NCBI GenBank assembly: GCA_015143295.1
Contig: CM026553.1
Location: forward strand, 1,612,001 to 1,676,000
Direction: 5' to 3'
Length of the DNA: 64,000 bases
Origin: Tetracentron sinense
Lineage: Eukaryota > Streptophyta > Magnoliopsida > Trochodendrales > Trochodendraceae
Below, piece by piece: positions 21,168-32,787 of the stretch (its first letter is position 1; every line of letters begins with the position of its first letter). Below the pieces are notes generated by a model, which worked only from the letters and a program-made list of their open reading frames with translations, was not told the DNA's origin and searched no databases. Position numbers and translations under genes: made by a program.

Positions 21168-23592
21168 GTCTTGATTACTGGTAATCTCATTAATGGTCTT
21201 TATTTAATATTCGCTTTAGTAAATAATGAATGTCTGCAAAGTGACAATGCCTCATCATCTAGAATGTTTGGAATTAATAGACATTGCACTGATTCTACTT
21301 ATCTTTGGCATAAGAGATTTGGTCATATTAATCTTGATAGGATCAAGAGGTTGGTAAAAGATGGCCCCCTTGAATTCCTCAAGGTAGAACCACTCCCTGC
21401 TTGCGAGTCTTGTCTCGAAGGGAAGATGACCAAGAAGCCTTACCTTAAAAAGGTAGGATGAACTGAAGAAAAGTTAAGACCAATACATAATGATATATGT
21501 GGTTCATTTAACATCGTTGCACGAGGACAATACCGATATTTTGTCACATTTACCGATGACTATTCCAGATATGGGTACGTCTATTTGATGCAATACAAAT
21601 CTAACACCTTTGAAAAGTTCAAAGAGTTCAGATTAGAAGTTGAGAATCAAACTGACAAATCCATAAAGAAACTTTGATCAGATCGAGGTGGTAAATACCT
21701 CACTGACGAGTTTATAGATTACTTAAGGGATAATGGGATTATCTCGCAATGGACAAGTCCTGCCTCTCCTCAACAAAATGGAGTTTCTGAAAGAAGAAAC
21801 CGGACCTTATTAGATATGGTTCGCTTTATGATGAGCCATGTTGGTGTTCCTTCATATCTTTGGGGATATGCTTTACAAATTGTCATTTATATTCTGAACT
21901 GGGTTCCATCTAAGTCTATTTCGGTTACATCCTATGAATTGTGGACTGGGCGAAAACCTAGTTTACAACATCTAAGGGTATGGGGTTGTCCTGCGCATGT
22001 ACGCAAACTCGAACCCACTAAGTTGGAATCTAGGACAGAGAAATAGAATTTTGTAGGGTATCCAAAAGAAACTAAGAGTTTCTATTTCTACTCCAAGGCA
22101 GACCAAACAATAGTTGTTAGGCTTCATGCCACTTTCTTGAAGGAAGAAATGAATCTCCTTAAGAAGGTTGAATTTCATGAGAAGAAAGACAACACAGCCA
22201 ATGTCCAAACTGAACCTAATCCTTCTATTAATGATTCTCTTAATTCTATTCCACTGAGAAGGTCTGAAAGAGTTTCTAGACCACCAGATAGACTTCAGTA
22301 TTACAATAATGAGGTTTATCTAGTTACCCTTGATAATGAGGATACAGATCCTAATACTTATCAGGAAGCTACATTAGATGTAGATGCATTTCAATGGAAG
22401 AAAGCCATGAATGCTGAAATAGATTCCATGTATGACAACGGCATCTGGACTTTAGTAGATCCACCAGATGGTATAAGGCCAATTGGATGTAAATGGATTT
22501 ACAAAAGGAAGAAGGGTGCCGATGGTAACGTGGAGACCTACAAAGTTAGACTTGTTGCAAAATGTTACACTCAAATTCAACGAGTTGATTATGAGGATAC
22601 CTTTTCGCCAGTAGCTATGCTCAAATCCATCAGGATATTGCTAGCTATATCCTGCACACCATGACTATGAGATATGGCAAATGGATGTCAAAACTGCTTT
22701 CCTTAATGGAATGTTAGATGAAGACATCTATATAAAGCAACCAGAGGGCTTTATTGCTCCTAACTAGGAGAACATGATATGCAAGCTCAAAAAGTCGATA
22801 TATGGTTTGAAACAAGCTTCTAGAAGATGGAACCAAGGATTTGATCTTTCAATCAAAGAATTTGGATTCCAAAAGAATTTGGAAGAATCTTGTATTTACA
22901 AGGACAGTGGGAGAGCAGTAGTATACCTAATTCTATATGTTGATGACATTCTACTCATTGGGAATGATGTAGGGATGTTATCATCAGTCAAGATATGACT
23001 TTGTCAGCATTTCTCAATGAAAGACTTGGGAGAGGCATCATATATTCTCGGAATAAAGATTCTGAGAGACAGAAAATACCGAATGTTAGGATTAAGCCAA
23101 ACTTCCTACATAGACAAGATATTGTCTAGGTATAGTATGAGTGATTGTAAGACAACACTCATTCATTTTAGACATGGTGTCACTTTGTCTAAAAAGATGG
23201 CCCTTACTTCAACTGATGAGATCGAGTAGATGAAGAGGTGCCCATATGCTTCGGCAGTTGAGAGCCTCATGTATGTCATGCTATATACTAGACCAGATAT
23301 CAGTCATGCAGTGGGAGTTGTTAGTCGGTTCCAAAGCAATCCAAGTAAGAGATAATTGGATTGCAGTGAAGCATATCATGAAGTACCTAAAAAGGACTAG
23401 GGATTATGTGTTTACTTTTCACTTAGAGGAAGTACCTTCTCATTAATGAGATTATTGAGAGATAGGCAAGATTTAGTTGTTACAAAAATTAGGTCTCAAC
23501 TTAATGTTGCTGACCCGATAGCCAAGGCTTTATCAGATAAAGTATTTGTAACACACTTAGATAGTATGAGATTGAAATCTAAGGCACAGTGA
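21168..23592 (+). pseudogene. Ty1/copia integrase, RT and RNase H remnant
   Basis: The order is a pre-integrase domain (LWHKRFGHINLDRIKRL), an integrase core with stops (DDYSRYGYVYL, SDRGGKYL, SPQQNGVSERRNRTL), RT (FQWKKAMNAEIDSM, GCKWIYKRKKGADG, MDVKTAFLNGML) and LYVDDILLIGND, the intact RT catalytic motif, at about 22936. PYASAVESLMYVML follows. Most of RNase H is missing near 23440, where HLEEVPSH jumps to LLRDRQDLVVTKI. The end ADPIAKALSDKVF is normal for copia. At least eight stops or frameshifts make it inactive. Confidence 0.9.
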
Positions 23593-23598
23593 CTTTTA

Positions 23599-23613
23599 GG
23601 GCAAATGGGAGAT
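23599..23613 (+). other. Copia polypurine tract
   Basis: GGGCAAATGGGAGAT lies directly before the 3' LTR start TGTTAGAC at 23614. Confidence 0.8.
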
Positions 23614-25556
23614 TGTTAGACATGATGCCTAGAAATGTCATTTAGATTGTTAGACTCTTATTAATTTGATTAATAAAGACTTCTTCTTAATCTATTGTGT
23701 TTTCATAATGGGTAATTGACCATGATCATGAGATGATCTATACGATATGAGATATCGATAAAGGTCCTTAGGATATATTGTAAGAAAGTTATGTGATTGG
23801 ATTATCTCATGCAGATATAACTTTCCAGTTCCTTATACCTTATATAGTCACAACTATGGGTGAAACTGGGCACTTCACTTATATGGCTGCCAAAATGCTA
23901 TGATGTTCTCAATAGTTGAGATGTAGTTCTATCTCAAACTATTGTAATGGAGACTACACATTAGCATATGGGTACTTAAATGTACACTGACTGATTGCAT
24001 GCAATGAGAGACCTCTTGCATAAACATACTATCAGATAGTTGGTCTCTCATTCATACTGAACAGTTTTGATGATCCTTAGATCTGATGAGTTCATCTATG
24101 ACTGAGCAGTGATCTAACTGTTTTGATTCCACCAAAGTATTTTCTACATTTAGGGAATACAATATAGTGATAGTTGGATAGTCAGAAAGCTGTTCGAGTC
24201 ATGATGAATTTCAAACAAGAAATCCATGCTCATTAATTTGAGAGATTATCCAAGTTCCGGGTAAGACAGTTGATTAAGTTCAAATCTTGTGCAGGTGATT
24301 TTAAAATCAAAATAAGTTTTGAAATATAATTTTATTAAAAGATATTATACTTATAAAATGATTTCCCAGAGCAATCTGTGGAGATGCTCACGTAAGAAAT
24401 ACAAGCTCAATAATTGATTAAATGTTAATCAAGTTATGTAAGTGACTAAAAGTTAATCATTCATTAAATAGTTAAAAAGTTAATCTATGGTTTAAATTAA
24501 TTGTTAATTTAAATCTAGGGGTTATTTTAATAATAATTTAATTAACCTAATTAAAGGGGAAATAGGTTTGAGCCACATCCATAAACCCATTTAATATGGA
24601 CCTTTAATATGGGCCCAAAACCATGGATTAAAACCCTAGGGTTGGGCACCCCCTTATAGTAATCCCTAATTGGATTAGGATTAGGTTAATTGAATAATTG
24701 TTAAAATATAATTCATTTTATTATGGAATTTAAATCCAATGGTTGGATTGCAATTAGGATTAAGGTGAGATTAAGTTGGAATGCAACTAGGAGTCTAAAG
24801 CTCCTCAAAGTCCATGCCCCCTTAATGCTCACGCCCTCCCTTTTGTGGTTAAGGTTCCCTAGTTTGACTAGGATTCCTACCTTATGCTGGTTGTTGACTA
24901 ATCCCTTTATTTGAGGAATTCTCAATTAATAAGGACTCCTTAAATGGTAGGTTTACTATAACTAAAGTAGTTATAGATAAACTAGGATATTGTTTAGTTA
25001 ATTATAAGAGTTATTATTGATAAACAATTCCTAAGGGATAAGATCAAGTTGGAGTAGGATTAGGATTGGATCCTAATCTATAAATACACCAAGACCAAAA
25101 CGTGTGGGAGGTATTCAAAAATTCTCCAAAATTTTTTCTCTCTCCCTCTCCTCTCTCTCAAAACTATGAGCCCCTAGGGTCTCCCCTAGGGAATTTCGTG
25201 AGCTAGTAAGGGTGGTCCAAGTTGGGTTTTGCTACTTTAGGGTTTTGAACCTTAAGGTTGTTGGTGATAGAAGGTCTACACCATTACTCCATCTCTTTCC
25301 TCTTGCTTCAACAATTCCAAAGAAAGATTCTAAAGCTTCGTGGGGATAGCGAAGAACAAGGATTGAGCTTCGAGTATTTCTTCGAGAAATCTCTACAAAG
25401 AGTTCTGATGGTTCGAATGGATTTAAGCTTCGCCGGTGAACATCATTCACCGAGGTGATATGACTAAAACTTTTATATAGAATTTGATGCTTTCTATGGT
25501 GTTAAGATCTAGGGGATTCTGTTTTCCACATAAATTTTTATCCGGATCCCCCTACA
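23614..25556 (+). repeat. Copia 3' LTR (1,943 bp)
   Basis: It is bounded by TGTTAGACATG and CCCCTACA. Its second half matches the 5' LTR remnant at 4363-5355 with scattered substitutions and small indels, so the copia insertion is older than the chromovirus inside it. A TATAAATA box is at 25079-25086. Confidence 0.92.
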
Positions 25557-25626
25557 CTTTTCCTTTGGTGCTTTTAGTCTTCTTCTTCTTTGGTTCCTTG
25601 GCAGGTTTCTTTGACTATGGAGGCAT
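25557..25626 (-). pseudogene. First 23 codons of an unknown lysine-rich ORF, cut by the copia insertion
   Basis: On the minus strand the ATG at 25626 opens MPP*SKKPAKEPKKKKTK and runs into the copia LTR end at 25557. An in-frame TAG is the fourth codon. It sits about 180 bases downstream of a TATA box (25803-25813). Lysine-rich starts like this occur in several plant element proteins, but I do not recognise the family. The rest of the frame is not next to it in this window. Confidence 0.45.
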
Positions 25627-25799
25627 CTTGCTCAAATGGGAGTTAGGGAAAAGAGATTTTAAAAGATTTGAGGGTTTTGGAATGGGTTAGAATGAGATTA
25701 GAGATGATTTGGAGTAAGAAATAGGGTTTGGAGGGAAATGATGATTCGTATTCAAAAGAGGGAAGAACCTTGAGTGTTTTGAAAAATTTTGATTTTTAG

Positions 25800-25965
25800 G
25801 GTTATATTTATACTCACGAGTCCAGTCGTCGATGAGTGAGATGGATAAAATAGTACTCGTCATCGAGTGGCCTTAGCAAGCTTTTGGATTTGAAAAATTG
25901 CCTTGAGTCATCAACAAGTGAGAGCCTAGGAATAGTACTCGTCGACGAGTCATGCACAAACTTTG
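25800..25965 (-). promoter_or_regulatory. Promoter-like region with ACTCGTCGACGAGT palindromes and TATA box
   Basis: On the minus strand, palindromes of the ACTCGTCGACGAGT type (about 25938-25950, with degenerate copies at 25853-25867 and 25815-25832) precede GAGTATAAATATAACC at 25800-25815. The layout repeats that of the gypsy LTRs, with a family-specific CG-rich palindrome placed just before TATA. Downstream is a pyrimidine-rich leader and the ATG at 25626. Confidence 0.5.
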
Positions 25966-26235
25966 AATTCTTTTATTTTTCATTATAAATCCAATTTTCT
26001 CTTTATTTAAACCATTCAATTACAGTCCAAATTTACATTTTAAACATCCAAATCATTATCTTACTTATCCAAAACAATACATCATAGCAATCAAACATCC
26101 AATTTAATTTTAAGCAATTTTGAGCATAATTAGGCAAGATTCATCATTTTTAAGCATTTAGGCATTTAGATATGATCATTTAATTTCATTTTGTCTACCC
26201 ATGCCTAGTTCTCTTCTCAATGTACTGAATCTGTC

Positions 26236-27147
26236 ATATTATAGGGGTTTTGTGAAAATATCAGCAAGTTGGTTATTTGTGTCAACAAATTCCAACACAA
26301 TATCCACATTTTGAACATGGTCTCTTATAAAATGATATGTGATTTCAATATGCCTAGTTCTATAATGTTGAATAGGATTTTTAGTCATACAAATTTCACT
26401 AGTTATCACATTTGATTGGAATTTTATCATAAAACAGTTTGAAGTCTTCTAATTGTTGTTTCATGTATAGAGTTTGAGCACAATAACTCAACTGCTACAT
26501 ACTCAGCCTCAACTGTAGATAGAGCTACGGAGTTTTGTTTCTTGCTAAACCATGAAACTAGAGAGTATCCTAAGAAGTGAAAAGTGTCACTTGTGCTTTT
26601 CCGATCAACTTTGCATCTAGCAAAGTTAGCATCAGAATAACTAACAAGTTCAAGTGAAGTGTTCTTATGGTATAAAAGTCCTAAATCAATTGTCCCAATT
26701 AAGTATCTAATTTTTTTTTACAGTAGACATATATGATTCTTTAGGATTAGATTGAAATCTAGCACATATGCATACACTAAACATAATATCTGGCCTACTA
26801 GTAGTTAGATATAATAGACTACCTATCATACCTCTATACTTCTTTTCATCCACACTAATGTCAGCTTCATCTTTGTCAAGCTTTGTTGAGGGACTCATTG
26901 GAGTGTCAATCACCTTGGTACTCTCCATAACAAATTTCTTGAGTAACTCTCTTGTATACTTTCATTGATTGATGAAGGTTCCTTCCTTGGTTTGCTTGAT
27001 TTGAAGTCTGAGAAAGAAGGTCAATTCTTCCATCATGCTCATCTCGAACTCATCTTGCATAGTCTTAGAAAATTTTTGGCAGAAGGATTGATTATTAGAA
27101 CCAAATATAATATCATCAACATATATTTGTATAATAAGCATGTCATT
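26236..27147 (-). pseudogene. SIRE-like Ty1/copia RT-RNase H fragment
   Basis: On the minus strand an IYVDDIIFGSNN-like RT motif near 27120 leads to MQDEFEMSMM, then MESTKVIDTPMSPSTKLDKDE, YRGMIGSLLYLTTSRPDIMFSV and finally NNQLADIFTKPL at 26239. The wording is typical of SIRE-lineage copia pol. Several frameshifts and stops lie between. It is cut at 27147 by the LTR starting at 27148. The copia element ending at 25556 lies to its left. Confidence 0.85.
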
Positions 27148-30100
27148 TGTAGAACCCCAGATCTCATTTGTATAGTTGGTGAATAGTGTTTAAAGGCTTG
27201 AAACTTTATTTGTTTGCATGGTTTGGTTTTAATGGAAAATGTGGTTTTTCGCAATTTTCATGTAGTGTGTGTAACGAGAAGAGTATAATACTCTAGGTTT
27301 ATGTTTGGGTTGTAGGCGTTCGAAATTAAGAGTAGAAATACTTTAAGTGCCTAAGAAATGGGAATGTATAACATCAAGGTGTTATTTCCGATGTTAGGTT
27401 TTACGGTGGGTTGACAGAGTGTGAACACACTTTTATCGTGTTTTAAAGGGTCTTAAGGACCTTCTTTAATGTTTATGGGTATCGAGGTATGAGTTGAAGG
27501 ATTGTGTGTGTGTTGAGGATCCTAAGGACACTCTTGTGTGATCAAAGTGTAATCGTGTTGGTTAAGAAAATCCCTCCACTTTAAAGCCAATTTAGACAAA
27601 TTATAATTCAAAATTAGGAATTGTTCATTAGAGACAAATTTGTTTAAATTTGAATGAGGAGTCCAACGCAAGTTGAATCATCAAAATATGATACGCGAAT
27701 CAAAATTTATGGCCAAAACACTGAAGCAAAGATTTGCAGCAAAACTCGCTCGAGCGAGCTCGAAGCCAGCTCGAGCGAACTTGACCAAAATAGCGTTTTG
27801 AGTTCCAGTGAGCAGCCTGCTCAAGCGAGACCCAAGCCCGCTCGAGCGAGATCACACAGACTCATTTTGTTAAAGGTTTTTCCACTAACCCAACATTATA
27901 AATACCCAATTTTCAAGGGTCCGAGGGTTCTAACACTTAGAGAGAAACATTTTGAGAGAAAAGGGAGGAAACCTAGGTTTCCAAAAAGGGGTTTTCTTGT
28001 AAGATCAAGGAAGAGCTCGAATCCTTACTTCTCAAGCTTCCACAAGCTTGGATCTTCTTCCTAGAGCGTGAATCTCCATTTCTAAGCTCAAGTTCGTGTC
28101 CAATCATTCATCTAAGCTGAGATTTAGTCCTTGCAAGGTAAGTACATCTTACTATCTAGCTTTGTATGATACAAATATTGAAAAAAAGGATAGTATGTGT
28201 GATTTTGAATAAGGAATTGTAAGTACATCCTACTATCTAGCTTTTGTATGAAACAAGTGTGTATTGAGTCACTGTTCATGTGATTAGGGAGTGAATAGTG
28301 CCTTACATAGTGTATTTAAAGGCCCAAAGCCTTCCATGGGTCCTTGGTTTGAGGAAGCGAAGTGAGGATTGTATATGTGTGTATTGAGTCTCAAAACAAG
28401 AGTATAAAAATACTCTAAGTGTCTAAAAGCATATGGTATAAAATACCCTAAGTGTTTATGGGCTAGGGTCATGTGAATTTTTTAATGTTCATGGGAGTCC
28501 TTGTTTTCCATGGAGGTATTAGCAATTGTGTTAGGGTGTCCGAAGAGCCTTTATGATTAACTTCAGGGTGTTAAAACAAGAGTGTGAAACACTCTAAGTG
28601 ATCAAAGTATGATCAAAGCTAGAAAGAAGAGGGATGCTTTAACATAACCTCAACTTGAGGGAACTCTAGTTTTGTCACCGCTTATCAGAATCAAGTGATT
28701 CTTGAACCATTAAAAAGGTGTTGAAACCCTCTTCAAGGTTCATGTTTAATGTTTGTTCAGATTTTGAGTCTAAGCTAAGTGAAAGGTAGGTTTTCCGAAG
28801 TTTTGTCTGCTGAAATTCCAGACCAGTCAGCTTTAGAGACCATTTAGACCATTAAGAACTCAGAATTTGGATTTGTCCATTAGATACAAAATTGTTCCCC
28901 TTTGAATGAAGACTCCAACACAAGTTGAATTGTCAAAATCCAATAAGCAAGTCAAACGTTATGATCAAAATACCAAAGTAGAGGAAAAGAAAGTCGAAAT
29001 CTGAGGGGGCTGCGATCTATTGCAAAATACTGCGATCTATCGCAGTCAAAGGCAAAACTGAGGAAACATTTGGGTGAAGTTACGATTGATCATAGTTGGT
29101 GTGCAATTGATTGCATACAGTGAAAAAATTTAGAGAAAGGTTCGGGTTCATGTGTGATAGATCAGCTCTAGGTGCGATAGATAGCACTGCAAGCTACGAT
29201 CGATCACAGTTGGTGTGCGATCGATCACACGCGGGTGCCGAGTTACAAAAATTGGGGTTTCAACCCCTTGGGCTATAAATAGGAGGTCATTTGGGGGTTT
29301 TGGGTTTATCCTAAACCTAAAGGAGATGTTGGAAAGGGAAGAGAGAAGAGCTAGGTTTTCAAAAGAGGCTTTCATTGGAGATCAAGGTGGAGCTCAAATC
29401 TTCTTCAAAGCTTGGATCTTCTTCTTCAAGCGTGGATTTCAGTACTTGAAATTGGATTTCACTTCCACAAGATTTCCGAAGCATTCTCAAGGTAGATACA
29501 TTCTACCAACCTCCCTTTCTATAATCCATTGATATGCATTTCTATTTGAGTGATCTTTTTTTGAAAATCAAGATGTAAACCATATTAAGATGTGTAAATT
29601 AATAAGGTTATATTAACTTAAATGATTATGGATGTGTGGGATGTATGAATGGTTAAGGCGAAATTGGATGCCATGGAGAATGTGATGGTTGAGGTGTGAT
29701 AGAAAATAGGGAAGGGCAATGTACACAAAAACACGCACTCTAGGTGTTTGATGAAATGTTTGACTATGAAAATACGAATTAAGCACCTATGGAAATGTCG
29801 AATGTCATGTGTTTGATTAAATGCATGATGGGTTGAGGAGGTTCATGAAGAGTAGGAGCTTGTTCGGGATTGTCATCCAGCTATTAGGGGCCTTGACATG
29901 TGGCCTTATGGTTGGGTTGAGTGAGAGAGGCATGTATTTTGGGATTTAATTTTTGGGGAGTTTCATGTAGGCTTGAGTTGGTAACTCAAATGCTGTACCT
30001 TTTGTACTTATTATAGTTTTTATTCAGTCGGTTGTTTATGTTAATACTTTAAAGAAACTGTTATATAGAAGAAATTTTCAGGTTCACTATTTGTTATGCC

Positions 30101-30185
30101 TTGTATTCTCTTTGTAGGATGGTTTGAAGTATAAGTCACGTTGCCCAAGTACCAAAACTCCTAGGTGGTATTTTGGGGCGTGACA
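27148..30185 (+). repeat. 5' LTR of a Ty3/gypsy fragment, apparently a mosaic of two LTRs (3,038 bp)
   Basis: It is bounded by TGTAGAACCCCAG and GGGGCGTGACA and followed by a primer-binding site. Inside there are two complete promoter modules. The first has the GCAAGTTGAATCATC block (27663), a GCTCGAGCGAGC palindrome cluster (27745-27860) and TATAAATA (27897-27904). The second has the same block (28917), GCGATCGATCACAC palindromes (29010-29231) and TATAAATA (29274-29281). A short repeat AAGTACATC(T/C)TACTATCTAGC at 28140 and 28221 lies at the join. Confidence 0.75.
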
Positions 30186-30189
30186 GAAG

Positions 30190-30201
30190 TGGTATCAGAC
30201 C
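30190..30201 (+). other. Primer-binding site, one mismatch
   Basis: TGGTATCAGACC differs at one base from the TGGTATCAGAGC seen elsewhere and lies four bases after the LTR end. Confidence 0.85.
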
Positions 30202-30511
30202 CTAGGTATTGGGTTCTCTAAGGTCGTTTAGAGTTCAATACCATGAGTAAGCCAAGGCATTAAGTTCATCTTAGGAGTCATATTCCAAGTGGAGACTAAC
30301 AAGTTAGTCTTAGTCAAAACCTATTGAAATCTCAACCGAACTTGGTGTCGTACGCTAGGAAACATTAATTGTATGCTTATACTATTTTATTGTATGCCAC
30401 GATGTATTGTTATGTACCTTATAAATATTAGGTGATTGTTGAAATTGGGGTCGAAATAAAGTTGGTTTCCAAGTTAGACTCATGCTTTACTATTGTTCTC
30501 AGGATTCAATC

Positions 30512-30581
30512 ATGAGGCATGGAAATCAGGGTTGCGGTTATCATACTAGAGGAAATGAAGGTGACGCTCCAATAGGGGATG
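30512..30581 (+). pseudogene. Gypsy gag, first exon-like piece before solo LTR insertion
   Basis: The ATG at 30512 opens MRHGNQGCGYHTRGNEGDAP, the same start as the other chromovirus gags, and is cut at 30581 by the solo LTR. GGATG (30577-30581) is duplicated at 33191-33195, and the frame resumes there. Confidence 0.85.
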
Positions 30582-32127
30582 TGTAGCACCCCGGACTTTT
30601 TCATCTTTAATGAATGGCACTTTCGTAGCTAATTGGCCGTTTTCGTAGTCTAATTAATAAATAAGGGAGAAATCGAAAATTTCAAAACGTTAGAATTGTG
30701 CGTTTTCGAAAGAGGAACCCAACGCAAGTTGAATCGTCGAAATCCGACGAGCGAGTCAATAGATATGGTCAAAACAGTCCAGACATACAGAGCACCGATC
30801 GGTCGGTCCAGTCAGCGATCGATCGGTCCATAACCGATCGATCGGTAGCTATCGCACGGTCAGAAATTTTGTATGGGGAAATTTTCCAGAGAGTGAGTTT
30901 TTGACCGGTCGATCGGTCATAAACACCAATCGCTCGGTAGGCAACCGATCGATCGGTCATAACCACCGATCGCTCGGTCTTCGCGTTTTTGCAGAAATTT
31001 CAGTAAGGGCTTTTTCGTCATTTGGGCATTTCACCCTTGCTTTATATGCCTTGCACGAGCCTAAGGGTTTCATAAACCCTTAGGGCAGATATTTGAGAGA
31101 GAGTGGGAGAGGAGAAAGGGGTTCTAACCTAGGGTTTCATCTTGAGAGTGAATCAAGGGTTTAAACACCCAAGATCATCCCAAAAAGGGCGTGGATTCAT
31201 CAAATCCAACCTCAAACTCGTGTGGCATTCCCATTCCAAGCTAGGGCAGCGATCCTACGGCATTTTGAAAGGGGTTTCTTCCCCAAATTAAGCCTTCTTC
31301 AAGTAAGGGTTCTTCCCTACCATTTGAGGTTCGATTTCAAGGTTTCTTCAAGGTCAAGCCTTGATTTCAAGGTTAGTACACTCTACTAACTTCATTAGTG
31401 ATAACCTTGATTTTTCTTCCTCAAATATGATGATTTTATATGTTGTTGTCCCTTTTTATTGAGTTGTGATGAAATCCCTATAATAAATAAGATAAATGGA
31501 TAAAGGTGTGGGAATTTGTGAAGGGATGGTGGATTGTGGCGAATGGGTGCCGTGTGGGGTGATGTATGTAATGGGATGGATAATGGTGGAAGGGCGTTTT
31601 CAACATAATGAACATACCTTTGTGATGGATGAAAAACATGCACTAAGCAACTTAAATGAAAAGGCTATAATAGTGATGCTTACCAAGTGTTTGAGAAAAT
31701 GTTTAAATGACGATTTGAATGAGTGAACTCGAATTATAAAAGCATGCATTGAATTATTCTTTCTAAAATGCCTATCTTGATCAATTGTGCTACATGTCAT
31801 TTACATTTCCATATTCTCATATTAAGAATTGAAATGCTATGCTCATGTGACCATCATACTCAAGTATGTCCTCATGCCTACCACAATTTCTACACACACG
31901 CACGCATGCTTGCATGAACTGGGTTTATTTCACGAGTATTAGTGCATGAGAAATAAAACGAGAGACAAGCATATGTCAAGGAGGTTGGTAGCCCAGGGAT
32001 GTGCGGGTGCTAGCCTCTGGCTCACAAGTTAAACGAACATGAATATCAAGGGTAGGGCATATCCCTAGGATATGTCATACCTGGCTCACAAGAAAACATG
32101 ACGAGCAAGGATCAAGAAACATGGAAG

Positions 32128-32420
32128 GGTGTTAGTGTACTAAGACCAGGTACGGGCACTAACATCTGTTCCCTAACACGCATGAAAGTATGCTAGTGTA
32201 CTAAGACCAGGTACGGGCACTAGTGTATGTTTCCAAGACAAGCATGAAAGGATGTTAATGTACTAAGACCAAGTACGGGCATTAACATCTGTTTCCAACA
32301 AGTATGAGAGGATACTAGTATACTAAGACCAGGTACAGGTACTAGTATCTGTCTCCAAGCGAGAATCAAGAAATATGGAAGGGTGATGATGTACTAAGAC
32401 CATGTACGGGCATTGTCATC
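32128..32420 (+). repeat. Five-unit array of ten-base-pair hairpins with covarying stems
   Basis: Left arms start at 32128, 32189, 32251, 32311 and 32382; right arms start at 32157, 32218, 32280, 32340 and 32411. Each arm is ten bases and each intervening loop is exactly 19 bases, reading TACTAAGACCAGGTACGGG with few changes. All 50 positions pair (44 Watson-Crick, 6 G-T wobble in LTR sense) although the five stems differ at seven of ten columns. The loop itself has an inner TAC/GTA pairing. Confidence 0.88.
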
Positions 32421-32766
32421 TGTTCCCAGGCAAACAAGAAAACTCACGAGCAAGTCAACAAGAACATACGCATAATACTCACTCACGAGACAAGAACCGG
32501 GCAAGAACCTAGTACGTCTGTCCAGTTCATAGTTCGGGTACTAGCTAAACCAGAACAAAACAAGGCAGGTGTGATTTCCACGATACGAGAACAAGTCATG
32601 ACTTTTGGATACGAATTTACAATGCATGAGTTGATGTTCATGATTTACTTACGTGGTTATGTTGTTTTAGCTTCCGCGCTCTGAATTTGTATCTCTTGGG
32701 TGAACTGTATCATGTATTACATGTTATGCTATTGTTATTACTATTGTTAGTTAGTAGCTTGTACTC

Positions 32767-32787
32767 GCTGAATATTCCATGCTCAGC
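32767..32787 (+). other. Conserved LTR hairpin copy
   Basis: The sequence is GCTGAA-TATTCCATG-CTCAGC, five of six pairs. It is followed by CGGCAGGT, as in the intact chromovirus LTR. Confidence 0.5.

Larger units (their letters stand above)
4363..25556 (+). mobile_element. Ty1/copia retrotransposon, nested host of three later insertions
   Basis: The parts in order are the 5' LTR remnant (4363-5355), PBS (5358-5369), leader, gag (6984-7829), protease (17920-18291), integrase to RT (21168-23592), polypurine tract (23599-23613) and 3' LTR (23614-25556). Protease, integrase, RT is copia order. The element is interrupted at 7830-17914 and 18292-21167, and a gypsy element removed or displaced the first half of its 5' LTR. 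Stop codons, frameshifts and an RNase H deletion make it non-autonomous. The insertions inside it therefore postdate it. Exact lineage within copia not assigned. Confidence 0.88.

Noticed and set aside
25232..25458. Frames in the copia LTR on both strands
   Set aside because: They lie within the LTR, overlap each other and are short; no protein family recognised.
32128..32420. CRISPR-like array of repeats and variable parts
   Set aside because: The variable parts are paired stem arms inside an LTR of a plant retrotransposon; no cas genes and the wrong kind of genome.
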